From: CADEER01 sp965216585 | Lineage (GTDB): Bacteria > Desulfobacterota > Binatia > HRBIN30 > CADEER01 | DNA: 64,000 nucleotides | NCBI GenBank assembly: GCA_965216585.1 | Contig: CBDCGC010000003.1 | Location: 1,674,001-1,738,000 of the forward strand | Direction of reading: 5' to 3' | Shown here: positions 44,591-54,283 of the stretch, piece by piece | How positions within the stretch are numbered: position 1 is the first letter of the stretch | How the letters are laid out: each line of letters opens with the position of its first letter | Made by a program: the position numbers and the translations under genes | Notes under the pieces: generated by a model | Database searches by the model: none | Told to the model about the DNA's origin: nothing | What the model saw: only the letters and a program-made list of their open reading frames with translations

Positions 44591-47131
44591 TCAACCGACG
44601 ATGTTGACCAGGCGGCCGGGCACGACGATGACCTTCTTCGCCGCCCGGCCCTGCAGGGTTCGCTGCGCACCCTCGCTCGCCAGAGCCAGCTCTTCGATCT
44701 CTTCTTTGCCGATGTCGCGCGGCGCGTCGACCGAGTCGCGCTTCTTGCCGTTGACCTGAACGATCCAGGTGACCGTGTCTTCGACGCACAGTGCCTCATC
44801 GTGCGCCGGCCAATCGGCTCCGGCGATGAGCTCGCTTTCACCGAGGCGCGACCACAGCTCCTCGCAGATGTGCGGCGCATAGGGCGACAGCACGCGCAGA
44901 AAGTCGCGCACGGCAGCCCGCGGTAGCGTCGCGCTTGCCGTAGCCTCGTTGACGAAGGTCATCATCTGCGCAATCGCCGTGTTGAAACGCAGGTTCTCCG
45001 AATCTTCGAGCACCTTCTTGATCGTCACATGCGCCGTGCGCTGCAGATCGGCCTCGCTCGAAAGCGGCGCATCGGTCAACCGCGACTGCAACTCGCCGCT
45101 CTTTTCGTCGACGACGAGGCGCCAGACCCGTTGCAAAAACCGATAGACGCCTTCGACACCCGACATCTGCCACGGCTTGACCTGTTCGAGAGGCCCCATG
45201 AAGAGCTCGTACAAACGCATCGCATCCGCGCCGTATTGCTCGATCACATCGTCGGGCGAAACCACGTTGAAGCGCGACTTCGACATCTTCTCGATTTGCG
45301 TCGACACGCTCTGATTGGATTCCTTGGTGAAGAACGCGCCATCTCGTTCCTCGACTTCAGTGGGATCGTAGTACTTCCCCTTCGCGTCCTGGTAGCTGTA
45401 GGCGAGGATCATCCCCTGGTTGAACAAGCGCTGAAACGGCTCCTTGGTCGACACCAAACCGCAGTCGTAGAGGACCTTGTGCCAGAAACGCGCATAGAGG
45501 AGGTGAAGCACCGCGTGCTCGACACCGCCGACATAGAGGTCGACGGGCATCCAGTACTTTTCCAGCTCGCTCGACCACGGAGCTTCGTCGTTGTGCGGAT
45601 CGATGTACCGCAAATAGTACCAACACGACCCCGCCCACTGTGGCATCGTGTTGGTTTCGCGCACGCCGACGCGCCCGTCGGGCAGCGTGACCGCCAGCCA
45701 CGCGTCCCCCGCCCGCGCCAGCGGCGGGCGGCCATCGTCGGTCGGCTTGTACTCGTCGACGACCGGCAACTCGACTGGCAACTGGTCATCGGGGATCGCC
45801 GTGACGCTCCCGTCGGCCAGGCGGACGACGGGAAACGGCTCACCCCAGTAGCGCTGCCGCGAAAACAGCCAATCGCGCAGCTTGTACTGGACCTGCCCCT
45901 CGCCCTTGCCCTCTCCTTCGAGCCACTCGATCATGCGCGCCTTGGCATCGGCGACGGCCAGTCCATCGAGAAAGTGCGAGTTGACGGCGACACCGTCGCC
46001 GGTAAACGCCTCTTCCTCGATCGGCCTGTCGCCACCCCGGACGACCTCGACGATCGGCAGATCGAAGGCACGCGCAAAGTCGTGGTCGCGCTCGTCGTGG
46101 CCGGGGACGGCCATGATGGCACCGGTGCCGTATCCCATCAGGACATAGTCGGCGACCCAGATGGGGATGTGCTCTCCGTTGGCCGGATTGATCGCGTCGG
46201 CGCCGGTGTAGACACCGCTTTTCTCTTTCTCGGCGTTCGTACGATCGACTTCGGAAAGCGCCGCGGCGCGCGCCCGATAGGCGTCGACCGATGCTCTCTG
46301 CTCCGCCGCGGTGATCTCGGAAACCAGTGGATGCTCGGGGGCCAGCACGCAATACGTCGCACCGAAGAGAGTATCCGGGCGCGTCGTAAAGACATCGAAC
46401 GTGCGCTCGCTGCCGGCAACGGCAAAGGTGACCTGCGCACCGGTGGACTTGCCGATCCAGTTGCGCTGCATCTCCTTGACGCCGTCCGGCCAATCGAGTT
46501 CGTCGAGATCCTCGAGCAGCCGCTCGGCGTACGCCGTGATGCGCAGCATCCACTGCTCCATCATCCGGCGCTCGACCGGATCCCCGGTTTCGACGTAGGC
46601 GCCGTCCTTCACCTCCTCGTTGGCGAGGACCGTCCCGAGGGCCGGGCACCAATTGACTGGCTGTTCGGAAACGTAGGCAAGTCCCTTTTCGTAGAGGCGA
46701 AGGAAGATCCACTGCGTCCACCGGTAATAGTCCGGAGTCGAGGTGTTGATCTCGCGCTCCCAGTCGTAGCTGAATCCGAGTCGTTTGATCTGGCGGCGAA
46801 AGTTGTCGGTGTTGCGCTTGGTGATGGCGGCCGGGTGGATGTTCTCGCGCACCGCCGCTCGCTCCGCCGGCAGGCCAAAGGCGTCCCACCCCATCGGATG
46901 TAAGACGTTGTACCCGCGCATCCGCTTCAGGCGGGCGAGAACGTCGGTCGCCGTATATCCCTCCGGGTGGCCGACGTGCAGACCGGCTCCCGACGGATAG
47001 GGAAACATGTCGAGAATGTAGTACTTCGGTTTTTTCGCCAGAGTGGCGGCGTCGTCGGGGGTACGAAACGCCCCTTCCTCGTCCCAACGCTGCTGCCACA
47101 CCGGCTCGATCTTCGCTGGGTCGTAGCGCAT
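44591..47131 (-). CDS. leuS: Leucyl-tRNA synthetase
   Basis: 846 residues, class I synthetase. The HIGH motif appears as HVGH (~residue 52) in FPYPSGAGLHVGHPEGYTAT. The editing domain is in the middle with the threonine-rich motif (VFTTRPDTLFGATYCVLAPEHP). KMSKS is intact in EKMSKSRFNVV near residue 615, followed by an anticodon-binding helical domain. Full length with no oddities. It probably forms one transcript with lptE. No tRNA or T-box-like element is seen in the 154 bases upstream. Confidence 0.97.
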   Translation of the reverse strand: MRYDPAKIEPVWQQRWDEEGAFRTPDDAATLAKKPKYYILDMFPYPSGAGLHVGHPEGYTATDVLARLKRMRGYNVLHPMGWDAFGLPAERAAVRENIHPAAITKRNTDNFRRQIKRLGFSYDWEREINTSTPDYYRWTQWIFLRLYEKGLAYVSEQPVNWCPALGTVLANEEVKDGAYVETGDPVERRMMEQWMLRITAYAERLLEDLDELDWPDGVKEMQRNWIGKSTGAQVTFAVAGSERTFDVFTTRPDTLFGATYCVLAPEHPLVSEITAAEQRASVDAYRARAAALSEVDRTNAEKEKSGVYTGADAINPANGEHIPIWVADYVLMGYGTGAIMAVPGHDERDHDFARAFDLPIVEVVRGGDRPIEEEAFTGDGVAVNSHFLDGLAVADAKARMIEWLEGEGKGEGQVQYKLRDWLFSRQRYWGEPFPVVRLADGSVTAIPDDQLPVELPVVDEYKPTDDGRPPLARAGDAWLAVTLPDGRVGVRETNTMPQWAGSCWYYLRYIDPHNDEAPWSSELEKYWMPVDLYVGGVEHAVLHLLYARFWHKVLYDCGLVSTKEPFQRLFNQGMILAYSYQDAKGKYYDPTEVEERDGAFFTKESNQSVSTQIEKMSKSRFNVVSPDDVIEQYGADAMRLYELFMGPLEQVKPWQMSGVEGVYRFLQRVWRLVVDEKSGELQSRLTDAPLSSEADLQRTAHVTIKKVLEDSENLRFNTAIAQMMTFVNEATASATLPRAAVRDFLRVLSPYAPHICEELWSRLGESELIAGADWPAHDEALCVEDTVTWIVQVNGKKRDSVDAPRDIGKEEIEELALASEGAQRTLQGRAAKKVIVVPGRLVNIVG

Positions 47132-47285
47132 TTGAGGCTGTAGCTATCAGAGGCCCCGCGGCCTGTCATCGCCCCAACCACCGTTTGACCGAGTCGGCGT
47201 TCCAACAATAGACTCGCTGCGAAGCAGCCGCCGCGCTCGGCGCCAGGACTGTCGAACACTGGCCGCAGGCCTACTTGGATCTCGA

Positions 47286-48950
47286 ATGGACGCTGCCAGC
47301 GACCGACAAAGCCCACTCGAAAGAGCTCTTCCGGTCGTCGTCATCGCCGCCTGCGTGGTGCTCTTCCTCGAGGAATCGGCAACGCTTCGCGCTCACTACG
47401 ACGATTCCTACATCACCTACCGCTACGCCCGTAACCTGGCGCGGGGCAACGGTCTCGTCTACAACCTCGGCGAGTACGTCGAGGGGTTCACCAACCTCCT
47501 GTGGACGCTCCTCATCGCCGCCGGCATTCGCCTCGGCTTCGCCGCGCCCGGCGTCGCCCACGTGCTCGGCGTCCTTTGCGCAATTGCGACCCTGCTGGCG
47601 GCGTATTGGTACAGCAAGGCGATCCTTCCCAAATCGCAAGCTTGGATGGCCGCACTCACTCCGTGCATCCTGTTGGCCCTGGCGCCGTTCTCCTACTGCA
47701 GTACCAACGGCATGGAAACGCCTCTGTTCATGGCGGCGGTCACCGCGGCTTTGGCGGCCCAGGCCTGGCAGCACATCGCCGTGGCGACGCTGTTCGCCGG
47801 CCTGGCAACGCTGACGCGGCCCGACGGCGCGCTGGTCGCCGCCACGGTCTTCGCCGCACACTTCTACTTCGCAAGCCCCGGCACATCGCTGGTGAAACGG
47901 CTCGCACCGATCGTCCCCTACGGCGCCCTCGTCCTGGCGCTGACCTTGTTTCGCCTCGCCTACTACGGCAGTCCAGTACCGAACACCTTCTACGCCAAGG
48001 TCGGCGGGTTGCCGATCACGCTCGGGCTGCGGTGGGCGCTGAGCTTCCTCGCCCAGGGGTTCTTCTTCTGGCTGCCCTCCCTGTCGGCGCCGTTCTACAG
48101 CCGCGACACCTGGGCCGGATCGCTGTTCGTCATCCTCAATCTCGTCTTCCTGGCCGCCACTGCTTCGACCGGCGCCCGCTTCATTCTGCCGATGATGCCG
48201 GTCTTCTTTGCCCTCGCGGTCGGCGCCGTCGGCCACGCCATCGACCGTGACGACGCGGCGCGGCTCCCCTTGTCCATTTGCCTGGCCGCCGGCTTCGTTG
48301 CGCTCGTTTTCGGCAACCCGCTCGCCTTCGTTTGCGCGTGCGCACTGGCCGTCTTGGCGACACTCGGATCACGGCCGCGCGCAACCATCGCCAGCGGCGT
48401 CGCCGTTCTTGCATTGCTCGCCACGACCTGGGCGGTGGCCGAGAAAGTGAATTGGCGCGACCTGGCAACGCGCCCCCTATCGACCTCACACCGCAACGGC
48501 CGGATTCGGCGCCTGCGCACTCAAGACCGCGCCTTCTGGGGACGCTGGCATCGAAAAGCCCTCGATCTCCGCGAGCGAGAATCGCCGTCGACCCTCGTCG
48601 CTGCCGGTGCCATTGGCTCCTTGGGTTACTACTCCGAGCTGCCCATCCTCGACTACCTGGGACTCGTCGACACCACCGTCGCCACCAGCACCGACCCGGT
48701 GCCCGAGAATCCACCCGGCGTGCTCGCCATGGGCGCCGGGCATCAGCGCTCCAACGCCAGTTACATTTTGGCGCGCCGGCCCGAGGTGCTCCTCATTCCG
48801 AAAAAAGGGGCGGAGCTACCGTTCTACCTACCCGCCGTCATCGCCCTCTGGGCACATCCTGATCTGGAAAGGTGCTACACCTGGGACGAGGAACTCGACG
48901 GCTATCGGCGCAGATGCGACGACGCCGACTCGTTGCCAGCGAGAGGCTAG
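47286..48950 (+). CDS. GT-C fold membrane glycosyltransferase-like protein
   Basis: 554 residues with ten or more predicted membrane helices. The first loop carries DDSYITYRYARNLARGNG and LVYNLGEYVEGFTNLLWT, the acidic DD motif and the 'EGFTN' signature of GT-C enzymes related to mycobacterial AftB-type arabinofuranosyltransferases. These use polyprenyl-phosphate sugars on the outer face of the inner membrane. The acceptor is unknown. The C-terminal ~130 residues are soluble (VAAGAIGSLGYYSELPILDYLGLVDT). Its stop shares the bases CTAG with the stop of the next gene on the opposite strand. Confidence 0.78.
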   Translation: MDAASDRQSPLERALPVVVIAACVVLFLEESATLRAHYDDSYITYRYARNLARGNGLVYNLGEYVEGFTNLLWTLLIAAGIRLGFAAPGVAHVLGVLCAIATLLAAYWYSKAILPKSQAWMAALTPCILLALAPFSYCSTNGMETPLFMAAVTAALAAQAWQHIAVATLFAGLATLTRPDGALVAATVFAAHFYFASPGTSLVKRLAPIVPYGALVLALTLFRLAYYGSPVPNTFYAKVGGLPITLGLRWALSFLAQGFFFWLPSLSAPFYSRDTWAGSLFVILNLVFLAATASTGARFILPMMPVFFALAVGAVGHAIDRDDAARLPLSICLAAGFVALVFGNPLAFVCACALAVLATLGSRPRATIASGVAVLALLATTWAVAEKVNWRDLATRPLSTSHRNGRIRRLRTQDRAFWGRWHRKALDLRERESPSTLVAAGAIGSLGYYSELPILDYLGLVDTTVATSTDPVPENPPGVLAMGAGHQRSNASYILARRPEVLLIPKKGAELPFYLPAVIALWAHPDLERCYTWDEELDGYRRRCDDADSLPARG

Positions 48951-50332
48951 GGATCGACCGCACCCAGCCAGTCGCTTCCCCAGTCCGGCGGTAGACGAAT
49001 GACGTCGAAGAGCGATGCGATGAGCTCGTTGTTCCCGCCCGTGCGGTGCGGAGTATAGTACTCCCATACGATCTGCTGATCCGGAGTGACCTCGAGTCCG
49101 CGGCCAGCATCGCTCTCGGTGATCAGCGTGTTCCCGTTGGCCAGGCGCTGGTTCGATCCGCACGTCAGGCTGAGCAGGCCCTTCGCGCCACCGTCGTACA
49201 ACCAGACGACCTCTAGCGTCGTCGGGTCAAACTCGACGACGCGGCTCCGGCCTTGGTTGCCGATGTTGTCAAAAACCATGATCGTGTCACGGTCCGTCAC
49301 GGTTGGCTGATGTTGCTTGCGCCACAACCCGCGATAGGCCCATACGACCTCCTCCGCATCCATGTCGATGACCGCGATGGCATCTTGGATGAGCAGAGAG
49401 ACGAGAACGTTGCCCGCCGCGAATGCGGGAATCTTGTCCGCCAGTGATCCGTCCAACACCTCCACCGTGTTGGTATGAAAGGTCTCCAGCCCGCGGTTGA
49501 CTCCATCCAACAGCGTAACGTACGGGGATCCCTTGATGGCTTCCAGGATCGAAACCGCTTTCACGACGGTGCCGTCGGGATCGACAATCGTGACGAAGTC
49601 GGTCATCCGTTTCGTATTCGGTTTGTGCGGGTGCGGCTGCCACTCTCGAGTCAGAGCATAGATGCGACCATCCGCGGCGACGTCCACGTCGTGGTGAGCA
49701 TTGGCAAGACTCCAGAGCAGTCGCGAGTCGCGATCGATTTTGACCAGTTTGATCCCCTCGTAGATCGCCAGCAAATCGCCATTCGCCAAGGGCATGGCGC
49801 GCCGCCAAAAACTCTTTGGTTGATCCAGAAGGTCGGGGAGGTTCTCGTCGGGAAACGCCGCCTCGTAGTCGAGATGCCAGCGGTGCAGCGTGCGACCTTC
49901 CATGTCCATCAACAAAGCCACCGCATCGTGCCCATCCGTCACCAAGTTGAGTCCGGGTTGGGCTCGTTGTCGATCGTAGACCGTCACACCAGCCTCGGTA
50001 GGCGCGACGGTCGTTCCGCTCTCATAGCCAATCGCGCGCATCGCCTCGGCCTGCGCCTGGGTGAGCTTCACCGCGGCTGGTCGGTCGGTCGTACGAGCCG
50101 CGCGAAAGCGCCCACCGCCAGGAGGTGGTGTAGGTGGTCGCAGAGCTTCCCCCCTCGCCCGCGCCAACTCCACCTGAGCAGGAGCCCTGGTAGGTCGACT
50201 CTTGCGCGCCCGCTTGAACCGCTGCCAACGGGAGCGCTTTTCCGCGTATCGCCCGGAAAAAAATCCCAGGGCCAGCAACACGATCGCCGCCACGACGACG
50301 GAGATTCGGCGAAACCAGCGGTCGCGTCGCAT
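48947..50332 (-). CDS. Arylsulfotransferase (ASST)-family protein
   Basis: 461 residues from ATG 50332 (GGAGAG upstream). One N-terminal anchor (ISVVVAAIVLLALGFFSG) and a basic linker are followed by a beta-propeller-like domain with family features: GHDAVALLMDMEGRTLHRW, HHDVDVAADGRIYAL, FHTNTVEVLDG, and NGNTLITESDAGRGLEVTPD. Characterised members transfer sulfate between phenols in the periplasm, but many relatives have unknown roles. It follows nusB by 37 bases and ends tail to tail with the GT-C gene. Confidence 0.78.
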   Translation of the reverse strand: MRRDRWFRRISVVVAAIVLLALGFFSGRYAEKRSRWQRFKRARKSRPTRAPAQVELARARGEALRPPTPPPGGGRFRAARTTDRPAAVKLTQAQAEAMRAIGYESGTTVAPTEAGVTVYDRQRAQPGLNLVTDGHDAVALLMDMEGRTLHRWHLDYEAAFPDENLPDLLDQPKSFWRRAMPLANGDLLAIYEGIKLVKIDRDSRLLWSLANAHHDVDVAADGRIYALTREWQPHPHKPNTKRMTDFVTIVDPDGTVVKAVSILEAIKGSPYVTLLDGVNRGLETFHTNTVEVLDGSLADKIPAFAAGNVLVSLLIQDAIAVIDMDAEEVVWAYRGLWRKQHQPTVTDRDTIMVFDNIGNQGRSRVVEFDPTTLEVVWLYDGGAKGLLSLTCGSNQRLANGNTLITESDAGRGLEVTPDQQIVWEYYTPHRTGGNNELIASLFDVIRLPPDWGSDWLGAVDP

Positions 50333-50369
50333 TCTCAACTCTCCAGAGATCGGCTTGCTTCGACGGCGA

Positions 50370-50834
50370 TCACGTTTCCGACTCGTGTCGATCGACGTCG
50401 CCCGGCTGGAGCACGGCGTCGCGCTGACCGGCACGCGTACGTTTGGCGATCGGATCGAGGATGCCGTTGACGAACTTCGCCGAATCCGCCGTGCCGAACT
50501 TGCGCGCGATTTCGATGGCTTCGTCGAGGATGATCTCGACCGCGACTTCCTCGTTGTGCAGCAACTCGAAAACGGCGATGCGGATGACGCACAGGTCGAT
50601 GCGCGACACTCGCACGATGCTCCAGTTGAGTGTCACCGCCTCGATGTGGGCATCGATCTCCGCCCGCCGCTCGAGCACGCCCCGGGCGAGCTGCCAGGCG
50701 AAGTCCTTGGCGCGCTCCGATAACTCGAAAGAGCTCGCGAAATCACTCAACGCGCGATCGACGCCCTCACCAGTCGACTCGAGCTGGTAGAGCACCTGCA
50801 AGGCCATCTCTCGCGCTTTTCTGCGTGTGCTCAT
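50370..50834 (-). CDS. nusB: Transcription antitermination protein NusB
   Basis: 154 residues from ATG 50834 (MSTRRKAREMALQVLYQLE). All-helical, with the RNA/NusE-binding N-terminus and the C-terminal VAVEIILDEAIEIARKFGTADSAKFVNGILD. With S10 (NusE) it forms the antitermination complex on rRNA operons. It is normally next to ribH; here a secreted-protein gene on the opposite strand is inserted between them. Confidence 0.93.
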   Translation of the reverse strand: MSTRRKAREMALQVLYQLESTGEGVDRALSDFASSFELSERAKDFAWQLARGVLERRAEIDAHIEAVTLNWSIVRVSRIDLCVIRIAVFELLHNEEVAVEIILDEAIEIARKFGTADSAKFVNGILDPIAKRTRAGQRDAVLQPGDVDRHESET

Positions 50835-50964
50835 CAGTGCGACTCGGGCGGCCCATTCCGCAGTCGCGGCCGGCCTTGCGTGAGACTCATAGTGGCTAGC
50901 AGAGGGCTCTCGCGCTGTCACCCGACGCTAGGTTTGGCGGCAGGGCAGGCAGGGCAGGCAGCGC

Positions 50965-50993
50965 TTGACACTCCGACAGCCTGCACATCTAAT
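50965..50993 (+). promoter_or_regulatory. Strong sigma-70-type promoter
   Basis: TTGACA (50965-50970, 6/6), 17-base spacer, TCTAAT (50988-50993, 5/6). Transcription would begin near 51000, 19 bases before the ATG at 51019, leaving a short leader with GGAG at 5-base spacing. Just upstream is a GCAGG-rich tandem stretch (50938-50960). It is the best promoter match noted in the window. Confidence 0.7.
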
Positions 50994-51018
50994 CTGCTCG
51001 CAACGGATCGGAGACGAT

Positions 51019-52506
51019 ATGCGACATGTGGGTAGATGGTGGATCATCGCGAGTGCCTGTGCAATGGCGATGCCCGCCGGCGCCGTTTCGCTGAGCGGTG
51101 GCAGGGTCGCCAAGCTGGTCAACAAAGACAGCATCTTCAAAGACAAGGCGATCGTGAAGTTCGTCAAAGACCCATCCGTCGTCGCGCCGATCCCCGATCC
51201 GACCTGCCCCGGCGGCTCCTCCTCTTTCCGGCTGCGCACCGACCTGCACGACAGCGGCACCATCGCACTCGGCTGCGCCTTATGGAAAGCGACAGGCAGC
51301 ACAGGTTTCAAGTACTCCGACCCGCTGACGACGACCGGCGGATTGCGCACGGCGAAGATCAAGGCCAAGCCGAACGGCGGTCTGGTGCTGCTCAAGACGA
51401 AAGGTCCCAACCACGGCTCGGTCGGCTTCGAAGGTCCGGTCACCTTCGTCGAAGCCCGCCTGACGATCAACGGCACCGAATACTGCGGTCGCTTCGAGCC
51501 TCCCGCCTCCTTCGAGAAGAAGAACGAATCGAAGATCGTGCTCTTCAAGGGTCCTTCGATCGCCTGCGCTCCCCTGCCGACGCCGACCGCCACGTCGACG
51601 ACGACCGAATCTTCGACACCGACGAGAACAGTCACGCCGAGCCCGACAGACACCGCGGCTGCAACGGCTACAGCGACCGACACTCCCTTCGGTCCGAGTC
51701 CGACTCCGACCGCCACGGCGACTGTCACCGGCACCGCCACGCCGACAGCCGTTCCCGACGCCTACCGCGCCAATCTGGTCGAGTTGCGAGATCCGCACGT
51801 CTTCGTCGACATCTTCGGCACCTGCGTCGACGCCACCGATCCGCCCGGGGCCTTCGGTACTTCGATCAACGGCGCCATCGCCGACGCGGTCAACCTCGAC
51901 GATGACGGTGATGGTTTCCTGGACCTGAGCCTGTTGTCCGTATTTCGCCCCTTGCAGCAACCGCCCGCCAGTGGCGGCAGCGTCGAAATCCACACTGGCG
52001 ATTGCACTCCACCACTGCTCGGCGAGACCTGCGCGCCAGGGGCCAACCCGCCCGGGCTGACCACCTACGCCAACCAATCCTCCGGCGTTTGTGTAACGCC
52101 GTTGGCCGGCACGACCGGGCCGGACAACGTCGGCTCGTACACCCCGGCGATCTCCCAGCCGCCGGCCCCGTGCTACGCGAGTCTGCCGATCGACACGACC
52201 TTCTCGCTGGGTCTCGTCGACATCGACCTGCAAGACGTCGTCCAGGGGGCGACGTTCGTCGGCAATCCGGCCACCGACCTCAGCGATGGGCTGATCGTCG
52301 GCTTTCTCTCGGAAAGCGATGCCGACGCCATCCTCCTACCTTCGACCATTCCGCTGATCGGCGGCAATCCGCTGTCCTCCGTGTTACCCGGCGGCACCGG
52401 TAGCTGTGCGCCGAACGACGACCGGGACGTCGGCCCCGGGGGTGTTTCCGGGTGGTACTTCCACCTCAACTTCCAGGCCCACCACGTCACCTGGACCGGA
52501 CCGTAG
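51019..52506 (+). CDS. Secreted protein with Thr/Pro-rich linker, hypothetical
   Basis: 495 residues. A signal peptide (WWIIASACAMAMPAGA) is followed by a first domain of ~170 residues with Gly and Lys (VSLSGGRVAKLVNKDSIFKD). A ~60-residue low-complexity Thr/Pro/Ala linker leads to a second domain (~245-495) with cysteines suited to disulfides and the segment FVDIFGTCVDATDPPGAFG. The two-domain plus TP-linker build is common in secreted proteins of uncultured, Binatota- or delta-like genomes. Function unknown. It interrupts the ribH-nusB neighbourhood and has its own strong promoter. Confidence 0.7.
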   Translation: MRHVGRWWIIASACAMAMPAGAVSLSGGRVAKLVNKDSIFKDKAIVKFVKDPSVVAPIPDPTCPGGSSSFRLRTDLHDSGTIALGCALWKATGSTGFKYSDPLTTTGGLRTAKIKAKPNGGLVLLKTKGPNHGSVGFEGPVTFVEARLTINGTEYCGRFEPPASFEKKNESKIVLFKGPSIACAPLPTPTATSTTTESSTPTRTVTPSPTDTAAATATATDTPFGPSPTPTATATVTGTATPTAVPDAYRANLVELRDPHVFVDIFGTCVDATDPPGAFGTSINGAIADAVNLDDDGDGFLDLSLLSVFRPLQQPPASGGSVEIHTGDCTPPLLGETCAPGANPPGLTTYANQSSGVCVTPLAGTTGPDNVGSYTPAISQPPAPCYASLPIDTTFSLGLVDIDLQDVVQGATFVGNPATDLSDGLIVGFLSESDADAILLPSTIPLIGGNPLSSVLPGGTGSCAPNDDRDVGPGGVSGWYFHLNFQAHHVTWTGP

Positions 52507-52581
52507 ACGTCGCGCAATCCTTCGGACAACGCTGACCGCGCTCGCTCGCCCACCAACGGGAAGCGCGGTGCGTGCGGCGCG

Positions 52582-53055
52582 TCAACTCGGGCGAACCGTT
52601 CGCAGCAGGTTCGCCATCTCGACCGCGGTTTCGGCGGCTTCTCCGCCCTTGTTGCCGTAGCTGCCTCCCGCCCGTGCCAGCGCCTGCTCGATGTTGTTCG
52701 GCGTCAGGATTCCCAGCGCCAGCGGGATCCGGTGGCGGACCATGATGCGGCCGATTTCGTTGACGACGAAGTCGGAGATGAAATCGAAATGAGGCGTCTC
52801 ACCGCGAATGACGGCACCGAGGCAGACGATGGCGTCGAACCGTCGCGATTCCGCCAACTCCTCGGCAAGCAGGGGAATCTCGAACGCCCCGGGAACTCTG
52901 GCGACTTCGATCGCCCGGTCGCTGACGCCACAGCCAGCCAATCCGTCGAGCGCCCCTTGCAGCAGTCGCTCCGTCACCGATTCGTTGAAGCGCGAGCAAA
53001 CGACGGCAATGCGCAGCGATTCACCAGAACGGCTATTCTCATACGAGGTCGGCAT
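52582..53055 (-). CDS. ribH: 6,7-dimethyl-8-ribityllumazine synthase
   Basis: 157 residues. Lumazine synthase motifs are present: AVVCSRFNESVTERLL, RVPGAFEIPLLAEEL, and CLGAVIRGETPHFDFI with the catalytic His, followed by PLALGILTPNNIEQALARAG. It condenses dihydroxybutanone phosphate with the pyrimidinedione to form lumazine. The ribosome binding site is weak, and it begins 22 bases after ribBA. Confidence 0.94.
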   Translation of the reverse strand: MPTSYENSRSGESLRIAVVCSRFNESVTERLLQGALDGLAGCGVSDRAIEVARVPGAFEIPLLAEELAESRRFDAIVCLGAVIRGETPHFDFISDFVVNEIGRIMVRHRIPLALGILTPNNIEQALARAGGSYGNKGGEAAETAVEMANLLRTVRPS

Positions 53056-53077
53056 GTGGGACCAGGATGCGGTCGGC

Positions 53078-54283
53078 TCAATCGTCCTCGAGGCCCGACA
53101 GTATGTGCCCGAGCTTCTCCTGCTTGGTGCGCAGGTAGCGAACGTTTTCCGGGTGCGCCGGCACTTCGATCGCGATCCGTTCGCAGACCTCGATTCCATA
53201 CGCCTGCAGACTCTCGATCTTGGTCGGGTTGTTCGTCACCAATCGGATACGCAAGGCACCGATGTCGCGCAGGATCTGGGCACCAATTCCGTAGTCGCGA
53301 TCGTCTTCTTTGAAACCGAGCTCGAGATTGGCTTCGACGGTGTCGCGACCGCGGTCTTGCAGAGCATAGGCGCGCAACTTGTTGGCCAGGCCGATACCGC
53401 GCCCCTCCTGGTGCAAGTAGACCAACACACCCTTGCCCTGCTCTTCGATCAGCTCCAGCGCCCGCGACAACTGCTCGCCGCAGTCGCAACGCTTGGAGCC
53501 GAAGACGTCACCGGTCAGGCACTGCGAGTGGATGCGCACCAACACCTCGTCGCCGGGCGAGATCTCGCCCTTGACCAGAGCCATGTGCTCGAAGGGATCG
53601 ACGTCGTTGCGATAGACGACGGCGCGGAACTTGCCACCGGCGTCGACCGTGACCTCACGGTCGGCGACTCGATGGACCAACGACTCGGTGCGCAGCCGGT
53701 AGGACACGAGGTCTGGAATGTCCAGCACCGGCAGGCCAAGCTCGCCGGCCAATCGCCGCAACGCACTTCCCGTCGCCAGGTTGCCGTCTTCTTCGAGAAT
53801 CGCGCAGACGGCGGCAGCCGGCTGCAAGCCGGCCATGTGCGTCAGATCGGTCGCCGCTTCCATCAGTCCGGCGCGCACCAACACTCCGCCCTTGCGGCCG
53901 ATCACCGGAATGATGTGCCCCGGCATGACGATGCTCTCCGGCCCGGCACCCGGCGCCACCGCTGCGGCGATCGTCGCGGCGCGGTCGTGCGCCGAGATCC
54001 CCGTCGTCACCCCCTCGCTGGCCTCGATCGAGGCGCCGTAGGAGCGGCCGATGGCACTCGGCGACTCGGGAACCATCAGCGGAATCCCCAGGCGGCGCAT
54101 GTGTTCTTCCATCATCGCCAGGCAAACCAAACCACGGCCGTGCATTGCCATGTAGTTGACGGCATCGGCATCGACGAGCTCGGCGGCCATGCACAGATCG
54201 GCTTCCCCATCATCGCCTTCGCTGAGGATGATGAAGCGCCCGGCGCGCAGCTCCTCGATCGCTCTCTCGACTGGGTCGTTCAC
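53078..54283 (-). CDS. ribBA: RibBA: 3,4-dihydroxy-2-butanone 4-phosphate synthase / GTP cyclohydrolase II
   Basis: 401 residues. The N-terminal RibB domain (~1-200) and C-terminal RibA domain are both full length. RibA keeps its zinc cysteines (CLTGDVFGSKRCDCGEQL) and HQEGRGIGL. RibB keeps HGRGLVCLAM, GVTTGISAHDRA and PGHIIPV, but the acidic catalytic loop, usually DDEDRENEGD, reads SEGDDGEADL here, without the Arg-Glu-Asn-Glu core. The GTG start overlaps the ribD stop (GTGA). Confidence 0.92.
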   Translation of the reverse strand: MNDPVERAIEELRAGRFIILSEGDDGEADLCMAAELVDADAVNYMAMHGRGLVCLAMMEEHMRRLGIPLMVPESPSAIGRSYGASIEASEGVTTGISAHDRAATIAAAVAPGAGPESIVMPGHIIPVIGRKGGVLVRAGLMEAATDLTHMAGLQPAAAVCAILEEDGNLATGSALRRLAGELGLPVLDIPDLVSYRLRTESLVHRVADREVTVDAGGKFRAVVYRNDVDPFEHMALVKGEISPGDEVLVRIHSQCLTGDVFGSKRCDCGEQLSRALELIEEQGKGVLVYLHQEGRGIGLANKLRAYALQDRGRDTVEANLELGFKEDDRDYGIGAQILRDIGALRIRLVTNNPTKIESLQAYGIEVCERIAIEVPAHPENVRYLRTKQEKLGHILSGLEDD

